A stretch of 64,000 nt of DNA, from the NCBI GenBank assembly GCA_031213475.1, contig JARUPZ010000009.1:13046961-13110960 (forward strand), read 5' to 3'. Positions 57,657 to 64,000 of the stretch are shown here, piece after piece. Origin of the DNA: Nereocystis luetkeana (Eukaryota; Sar; Phaeophyceae; Laminariales; Laminariaceae). Position 1 is the stretch's first letter. Each line of letters opens with the position of its first letter. The position numbers and the translations under genes are program-made. The notes under the pieces are model-generated. The model was not told the DNA's origin and made no database searches. It saw only the letters and a list, made by a program, of their open reading frames with translations.

Positions 57657-58013
57657 GGTCGCCCCGGTGTTTCAAGTGGTTAACCTCGAATTCTACTTGT
57701 TTAAGTCCTGAGTTCGAGCCCCAGGTGGGTCGGACTTTGACTTTATTTGCAAAAATGAAATTAAAAAAGGATTCAATTATTGAGAGCGCCTTGCAGCGTG
57801 GGTAGGCACAATTCCAGGCGAGTTGACGAGGGAAGAAAAGGCTGAAATCTTCTCACGATAAAAATGAAGGCAGGTACCGTAGCGGGAAGGGGGTAAAAGA
57901 GCCTGCTATGTGACCCCGGATCTGAGTTACGAGTTGGAAGGAGAGAGAGAAGAAGATGGGCGAAGAGAATAAATGGGATGAGCAAAAAAAACAAAAAAAA
58001 AAAACAACAACAA
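57657..58013 (+). mobile_element. tRNA-headed SINE (family S1), copy c
   Basis: Head GGTCGCCCCGGTGTTTCAAG, B box GAGTTCGAGCCCC (57,710-57,722), the same body as copies a and b, and a tail GAGCAAAAAAAACAAAAAAA ending near 58,013. AGGTGTCGATACG just before the head and AGGTGCCGTACG just after the tail may be a slightly diverged target duplication. It is nested in the region of the large LTR element. Confidence 0.85.
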
Positions 58014-59899
58014 AGGTGCCGTACGTACTAATTCACGCATGCTCTCGTGTACCGTCTGCTCGGTTAGGTGAAAACGGAAACTAATAGCGTAGAGCCTTAC
58101 GCCCTGTAGGCGTATAGAACTACCCTATATATACAACGATGAACCCCTCGACAACAATGTGCATTGTCGGCTGGCAAACATGGATTTTTCAAGAAAACAG
58201 CGTATATTTTGGTGACTGGCGATCTTGCCGCGATGCTTGGACGACAACATGAGTAGTGATGAGACCAATCGTAGTACATATAGTTGTGTCTCTAAGCAAG
58301 ACCGCGACACCAACTGGTACCTCGTAAACCTACGAGTAGGAGTTGAAAGATTGTCCTGGGCGGACTACAATGTAGGATATCATGATGAACTACATAACTA
58401 CGGAGTGATAATACAAGGTATAAGACATTCGGCAAACAGCGCGTGCGAAGAAAAACTGCAGGGTTGGTGGGCGTCGAGCGTTTTCTGCATTGGTTTGGCT
58501 GGAAGAAGACACTGCGGTAGCTAACTCGTGTCCTGTAGGCCCCATACGGTACCAAATCATTATATGAAACCTGGGTTGTGCTAGAACGAATCTGGCCAGC
58601 AAGTCAAAGCTGTAAGACTACGAGAGTGGGGTCGACACATAGTTCGTGTGATGTTCTCGTACTATTAATTTTAATAGAACACATTCCGAATTCCGGCCAC
58701 CAAAAAGGCTGTAAGTTAACTGCATCTCGATTGAAGAAAACAAACGAGTACCAGGCACTAACTAAATGGTGCTGTACCAGTACTTGGGGGAAATGGCACT
58801 ACCGAGTTACCCGATATGGGATACCATCCCGTATCAATGACAGCCAAATTACACCTTGAACGTATCCATGCTGTATTCAGGACAACGCTTACAAGGGTCC
58901 TCCGACGAAGACCGCAGGCTGCGTGGTACATTGGTCAGTCGGGGCATGAACTGGGGCAGAGTGTGAACGCAGCATATAGGCCCAGCATAGAGCATAGAGT
59001 GGGCTAGTGTAGAACTCCGGAAAGTAAACCAAACCGTGGCGTGGACACAGGCGCTTTTTCCATCGTGCCGACAGGACCCTGGGCGTTGGTGTCTACCCGG
59101 AGCGCTTTGCCTGTAGCATGTGTGACTTCTCTTCCAGAACAAATACATGCATTCTAAGCGGTGGATACGAAATACACAATGCGAATCAAACTGAGGAGAG
59201 AAAACCTGGTAGTTCCGATACAATAACTAAGCCCCTCCCCAGCACGAATACTCATGCGCCATCTTAGTCGCTGTAGCGGTGAACGGAGAGTCAACCGAGC
59301 TTGACCTTGTTCAAGTATCTGACCCAATGACGACTGGGCAGCTTCACCGTTTGAGTACTGCACTGCTGTACATGTACATAACTTTGACCCTAATTTCCAA
59401 GTGCTTCGTCCCCGCAGTGGGAGGGCAGTTTTCAAGAGGCCACATATGCCCAATGTCCAAACTAGAGGTTCCCTTAGTTTGCGAACGCGATCGTGTACTT
59501 GGTGAGCGTACCACGCACCTGTTTTGTCGTCCGTCTCCAAGCATCGGGTGATCCGCCTGATCGGAGAAAGAACAGTAGTAGGAATTCAAAATTGCATGGC
59601 AAATGCTGGAAAACATGCTGTAGGCATAGTGTAACCGAACTGGATACCTTGCTATTTTACTCTCCAAGATTAGTGGTCCAGTGCTGGAGAAACGAATCGA
59701 AAGGTGGGATTGGAACGCCAATATGCAGTAGGTAGTTTCCGTTCTGGGGGGGTGTTTGTCACCACCGTTCTACAACTACTTTCACGAAAACCGTTATACA
59801 AGGTATACGATATAGAAGTGGTGGTGGATGAACGACGTTTGAGGACTCATGGTTAGTGTTAGCACGAAAAGGTCTAACCAGTGGACACTGTTCGTGCTG
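58014..59899. other. No gene recognised
   Basis: A 99-residue plus-strand frame at 58,225-58,524 and a 128-residue minus-strand frame at 59,154-59,540 look mildly protein-like but have no motif. Confidence 0.35.
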
Positions 59900-60320
59900 G
59901 GGGGGGTGGCGTGAACGTCAGTGCCTTCAAACGGCTTTCTTACGCGGAGTCACGTCAGTACTTCGGGGGGTGGCGTAAAGGTGATGTGAACGTCAGTGCC
60001 TTCAAACGACGTATTTACTCGGAGTCACGTCAGTACCTTCAAACGTGACGTGAACGTCAGTGCCTTCAAACGAGTTACATACTCGTAGCCAAACGTCAGT
60101 ACGTTCAAACGACTTGGGGGGGTGGCGTGAACGTCTGAACTTTCAAACGACTTACCTACTCGGAGTCGCGTCAGTACCTTCAAACGTGGCATGAACGTCA
60201 GTGCCTTCAAACGACTTTCTTACTCGGAGTCACGGCAGTACTTGGGGGCGTGGCGTGAACGTCTGAACCTTCAAACGACTTACTTACTCCGAGTCAAACG
60301 TCAGAACCTTCAAACTAGCA
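59900..60320 (+). repeat. ACGTCAGTACCTTCAAACG minisatellite
   Basis: Six or seven units of GGCGTGAACGTCAGTGCCTT, CAAACGACTTNCTTACTCGG, AGTCACGTCAGTACNT and GGGGG, about 60-80 bases each with insertions and losses. It ends next to CAGTAGGGGTGCACCAAACG, the inner end sequence of MITE family M2. Confidence 0.85.
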
Positions 60321-60374
60321 CAGTAGGGGTGCACCAAACGTCCCTGAGCAACGTTTCACACAGAGCTTTCAAAG

Positions 60375-60653
60375 ATGAATTTCGACGAAATCCTCGATTG
60401 CACAGCTGGTGTTGGGGTTTTGGCAGCCAACCTCAAGATCTTCCATGAGCGGCGGGAGCACATGAGGCGTGAATTCAAGATCTTCCATGAGCGGCCGGAG
60501 CACATGAGGCGGGAATTCGAAGGGAGGTATTGGCAGCCAAACGCAAGATCTTCCTTGAGCGGCCGAAGCACACGAGGCGCGAATTCGTCCCATTTCGTGG
60601 CGGAGAGGCAGCAGATGTTCTGGGGGCTGAGAGGGATACTCAAGAGACAGTAG
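60375..60653 (+). other. Element-internal frame with 39-42-bp charged repeats
   Basis: A 92-residue frame starts M-N-F-D-E-I-L-D and contains K-I-F-H-E-R-x-E-H-M-R-R-E-F twice in tandem. A third DNA unit (from about 60,546) follows after a gap. The Glu/Arg/His alternation suggests a helical or coiled-coil segment. Its position before the 3' LTR makes it part of the LTR fossil. No homology is claimed. Confidence 0.45.
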
Positions 60654-61535
60654 GGGGGAAAGCGCCGCAGGAGGGAGCGGCACAATGCGGCAACTCAGAG
60701 GAAGTCTTGAGCAGACGCGAGGGGGTAACAGGGTCTTGATCAAGGAGGCGGCCAGCAAACGCGGAAGGGAAGGCATCCCCGCGAAGCGGGCTCACGGGGC
60801 GTAGCGAATCACTTCCGTCGAGCAGTCCAGTCTGAGCTGTCAAGCGACTATGAGACGACGCCGGTTCAGGCGTCGGGTAGGTTTGTGTTTACCTCGTTAC
60901 ATAAGCGGCAATGGATGGCAGTGCCGCTGAACACCGAGGCGCTAGAACAACAAACCAACTTCCTCAAGGGAGGACTTCGGCAGCGAGCACCCGACAGGGG
61001 GGTGTTGCAGCGCTACGGGCTCGAGGAGTCTGATGGGTTTGTACGCTGTTGAGTGTCCTTGGATCCGGGTTTGTGGCGAGGTGAGCGCCTCCGTGGAATG
61101 AGTTCAGTGAAGGTAAGCACTGAGGGCATAAGACCTTGCAAACGGATGTAAGGACTTGTCATTGTGCTATCGCGGAGAGGGGAGGTGCAGGTGAGCCCCT
61201 CCAGGAGGTTTTGATGCTGTGGTGTTTCCAGGGATCTGGTAAGTTTGTGTTTACTCCGTTACATAAGCGGAAATCGATGATATAGCATCGCCCGAGTTTT
61301 GAAGTTAGACGCACGGAGCCGCAGTCGCAGTCGTGACCGCCGTAGCAGCCACGACCACCATTGCCGGAGCGCCACGCGTTAGCGCAACCGTAGTAGCAGC
61401 AACCGAGCACGGCAATGGGAACCCGCAGGACGAGGGGCAATGAGAGACACCGCCGCCACCGCCGCGGAAGGAGCGCTAACACCCGGCCCAGCAGGAGAAG
61501 GAGGAGGAAGACGTGGAACAGCATCAGGCGCAACA
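60654..61535. other. LTR-element interior; partial internal duplication
   Basis: GGTAGGTTTGTGTTTACCTC and CGTTACATAAGCGGCAAT at about 60,878 recur near 61,236. Together with the extra tract and LTR start at 60,996-61,040, this shows that the 3' part was duplicated once. Confidence 0.6.
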
Positions 61536-61640
61536 ACTGTGTCATCAGCCGAAGCAGGAACAGCAGCAACAGCAACGGAAGCAACAGCAGCAACGGCAGC
61601 TGTCGCAGCAGCAGAAACAGCAGCAGCGCCCGGCAGAAAG
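61536..61640 (+). repeat. CAGCAGCAA triplet tract
   Basis: Imperfect CAG/CAA/ACGG triplets. The Leu-rich minus-strand frame of 207 residues (61,159-61,782) crosses it and is a product of the triplets. Confidence 0.85.
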
Positions 61641-62385
61641 GAGAGGCTGAAGGCGTAAGAGCCGCGTCACGAGAATCGGGGATGACCGTACAAGGCCGAA
61701 GCTCGTAAGCGTCGAACGCGTAAGGAAGGATGCGGCAGCCGGTTCGTCGGTGAAGTGGAGGAAGAATTGCCCACGCTGTCACCGGGTAGTACCCGGGATA
61801 CCCGCTGTGCGCCGACGATAGTTATACGTCGGGCAGGGGGGGTGTTACAGCGCTACAGGCTCCAGACGTCGCCCAGGAAGGCAACGGGGTATGTTTTTTT
61901 GGATGTCGACTGACCTGACCAGTGACGTATGGAGGGTGCATCGTGTAAGACAGCGATAAGGCCGTAGGATGGCTTGCTGTCATATCGATGTAGGAATACA
62001 ATAGAGTGTCCCCGGCGGGGGAGGCCATTTTCTGGGTCATGGAAATCCCGTCTCGCTGTATGTAGCGGTCTGTACGGGTGCTCTGTGGTGCTACCTGGGG
62101 TTTAGGAAAATCCCACCAGAGTGAAGAAATAAACAAGTCAAACAATATCCCGTTCACACACCGTGCATGAGTCTTGCCCTTCACGTCCATGTCGGTAAAC
62201 CCCACGTCGCATTCGCTGAGCAATACCATCACTCGACTCCGTGGCGTCTGGCCACCTCGTGGCCAGAGAGGATTTAGGAGCGAGGTACGGAGAAAATCCC
62301 CATAAGGACTCGACGAACGACAACAGCTGGCTATCGAGATGAGACCGAGCCGATAGCGGCTCCAAGAGGGGCCCAAGCTGTTATT

Positions 62386-64000
62386 CAGCCTTGCAGCAGC
62401 ACGAAGGCCAAGTAGGGCTGGGTATGTTACTGTGATCGAATTGTTATATCTTTCCAGCGTGGATATTCAACTGAGATGACGATAGATTCGATAGCCCTTG
62501 GCCGTCGCAGTATGAGAGCCTGCGGCAGGCCGAACTTGGTGGCCGGGTGGGAATCTGCCCTAATGGAGCGCCATAAGCTTGTCCCATGACTGATACATTG
62601 GAGAAGACGTCTACGGTATACACCAGGTGCCGGTTACTGTAGTGTCGTGATTGTTGTACAAGAGTGGCGATAAATACAGAGTATGTACGTCAAACACTGC
62701 TGCTGCAGACTTTTCCTCCGACCTACTCGGTACAGCCGTACGTACCCGGTACCCACACGGTTTACTGTTGTATATTTTGGTGCGCTACCACTTGGGCAGG
62801 ATGGACCCGTATTGCGTGCACCCGACAAGCTTCGCCTGTTTCTGTCTACTCGTACCTCCCCCCACAGCAGCAGCAGCGGCAGTTGCATATTGTGTGTTCT
62901 GGTACTGCTGCTGTACAGTTCGAACATATTACTCGGTAGGGTTGTGAACGGAAATATAGGTAGCGTGTAAAGGGTAGGTTTGTCCGTAGACGAGGTAACG
63001 ACCTCCGCAAACGAAGTAACGGACAAAGCAAGGTTTATTGGTAGAGAGAATGTGGCATGTCCGTATCAGGAACAGGGATAGAGCAAGTTTGGTTGGAAGG
63101 GAAGGCCTCGCACGCAGTCCTTCCAAGCTAAGCACCGAGCGTAGGTCAGCATCCCCACGCCGGGCACGAGCAAGCCCGAGGTCCTTTGACGAGCACGGGC
63201 AGACGTGAGGTAATCGCTGGTATGTCGATCCAAGCCAGGAATTAGTGCCTTATTTTCCCTTTCCTCCCGTCTGTACTCCGGCCCGGCTGGACCCACGTAC
63301 TGAGGGCGGGGGCGAGCTGACGCGACTTTGGTGATCGGGGGGGATTTGCTGCGAGGACTGGATTCAGCGAGTTCCAAAAAACAAAACCACACGGTATGTC
63401 ATGTGTAGTGCTTGTCGACTGGCGATAAACTGCTATCTTACGATAGGCGAAGAAACGATGAGTGGGAGCGGCGACCGCGTCCCAGTGACGGGAGGCGGCC
63501 CGTTTAGAGAAGAAAGAACCCGTACGGGTTGGGGCACCCGCTCACACGAGAGCACGAGCATAGACGTGGCTGTACGGGTGGGAGGCAGCGCGACGCAGGT
63601 CTTTGTCTCGAGGTGCATACATGCACCTCGAAAAGACGCTATGATACATTCCTGAAGGCGGCAGAGGGAGGACGCATGGTGGAGACAACGGGCGCGCCAG
63701 TGTACGAGAGAGAGCAAAAAAAACGGAAAAAAAACGCATACCTGGTACCTGGTACGTATTGATCTATGCGCACATCCCACAACATACACCCCAGACCACC
63801 AACCCACCCAGGTATGTTTGGGGAGGTCCCAGGACGCTTGTGTACTGCTGTGTACAGTCAGTCCCCTTTTAAAAGCGACCGAGAAGGCAAGCACAAGTTC
63901 TGGACTTGATACTCATGGAAACATTTCGAAGTAGTGGCCACTACTGTTGGTAGTATAATTTGAGTCGGTGGAGACAGCAGTACTGCTGTATGCGATGGAA
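62386..64000. other. No gene recognised; two overlapping TACCTGGTA nonamers
   Basis: CAGCAGCAGCGGCAG near 62,866 gives Ala/Cys-rich frames. The nonamers are at 63,739-63,754. The longest frame (63,433-63,894, minus, 153 residues) has no domain. Confidence 0.4.
63739..63754. repeat. Two overlapping TACCTGGTA nonamers
   Basis: At 63,739-63,747 and 63,746-63,754, overlapping by two bases as in the 2,978 and 11,444 clusters. Confidence 0.9.

Larger units (their letters stand above)
54040..62385 (+). mobile_element. Large LTR element fossil, 543-bp LTRs
   Basis: LTR-like direct repeats at 54,040-54,582 and 61,843-62,385 are each 543 bases, about 88-90% alike by eye, with TGTTRC...GTAACA termini (the far end of the right copy has drifted). 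The left copy is followed at once by TGGTGAACTCAGATG, a possible primer-binding site starting TGG. The right copy is preceded by GGGCAGGGGGG, a polypurine tract, so the strand is plus. An extra copy of tract plus LTR start lies at 60,996-61,040. No RT or integrase motif is visible in the 7.3-kb interior, which also holds a SINE and several tandem arrays, so it is broken or non-autonomous. Two solo LTRs of one family remain an alternative. Older than the element at 45,321 by LTR divergence. Confidence 0.6.

Noticed and set aside
61159-61782. 207-residue Leu-rich minus-strand frame
   Set aside because: It crosses the CAG/CAA tract within the LTR element. The poly-Leu is the reverse of CAG triplets.
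1-64000. CRISPR array
   Set aside because: The regular arrays have no unique spacers of constant length between identical repeats, and the DNA is eukaryotic.

Overview
This is a stretch of nuclear DNA from a eukaryote. It is intron-bearing, gene-poor and very rich in repeats, with roughly balanced base composition. I see no bacterial operons, Shine-Dalgarno sites, rRNA genes or CRISPR arrays. GT-AG introns of about 200-660 bases, CTG/TTG arrays, many unrelated minisatellites and a chromodomain-type Gypsy fossil would suit a brown alga or related stramenopile, but that is an impression of texture and is not demonstrated.

Layout. 1-9.5 kb: a ~157-bp minisatellite split by a DNA transposon with 47-bp inverted ends, three arrays built on GGGACGGGACGG, two copies of a tRNA-headed SINE, and several ~270-320 bp dispersed repeats. 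9.5-20.7 kb: a second tRNA-like repeat, a 255-bp MITE, a possible coding stretch of unknown function (10.2-11.4 kb), a 270-bp tandem repeat and further minisatellites. 20.7-29 kb: the least repetitive part. It holds the one gene I can name, a GT23/FUT8-like alpha-fucosyltransferase on the plus strand in at least four or five exons ending at 24,918. After it come open frames with no recognisable domain. 31.3-38.1 kb: a broken Gypsy/Ty3-type element with gag-like, protease, RT, RNase H, integrase and chromodomain-like parts. A MITE with a 5-bp target duplication sits in its integrase. 39.9-43 kb: a GGGTCG-rich, hAT-like fragment, a strand-biased AC-rich block and a MITE. 44.5-51.6 kb: a CTG-rich array interrupted by a 4.4-kb LTR element (263-bp LTRs, about 94% alike) that carries a second copy of that MITE in opposite orientation, another dispersed repeat and a tRNA relic. 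54.0-62.4 kb: a larger LTR element with 543-bp ends, containing a third SINE copy and more minisatellites. 62.4-64 kb: nothing recognised.

Working relations. Apart from the fucosyltransferase, which would act in the Golgi on N-glycans or other glycans, almost everything can be read as mobile DNA and tandem arrays nested in each other. The most unusual signal at window scale is the nonamer TACCTGGTA/TACCAGGTA, which appears about 22 times, often as overlapping runs, where chance predicts about one. I do not claim a new functional system. The best candidates for something undescribed are that nonamer, the GGGACGG arrays with shared flanks, the SINE family, and an internal core shared by MITEs with diverged ends.
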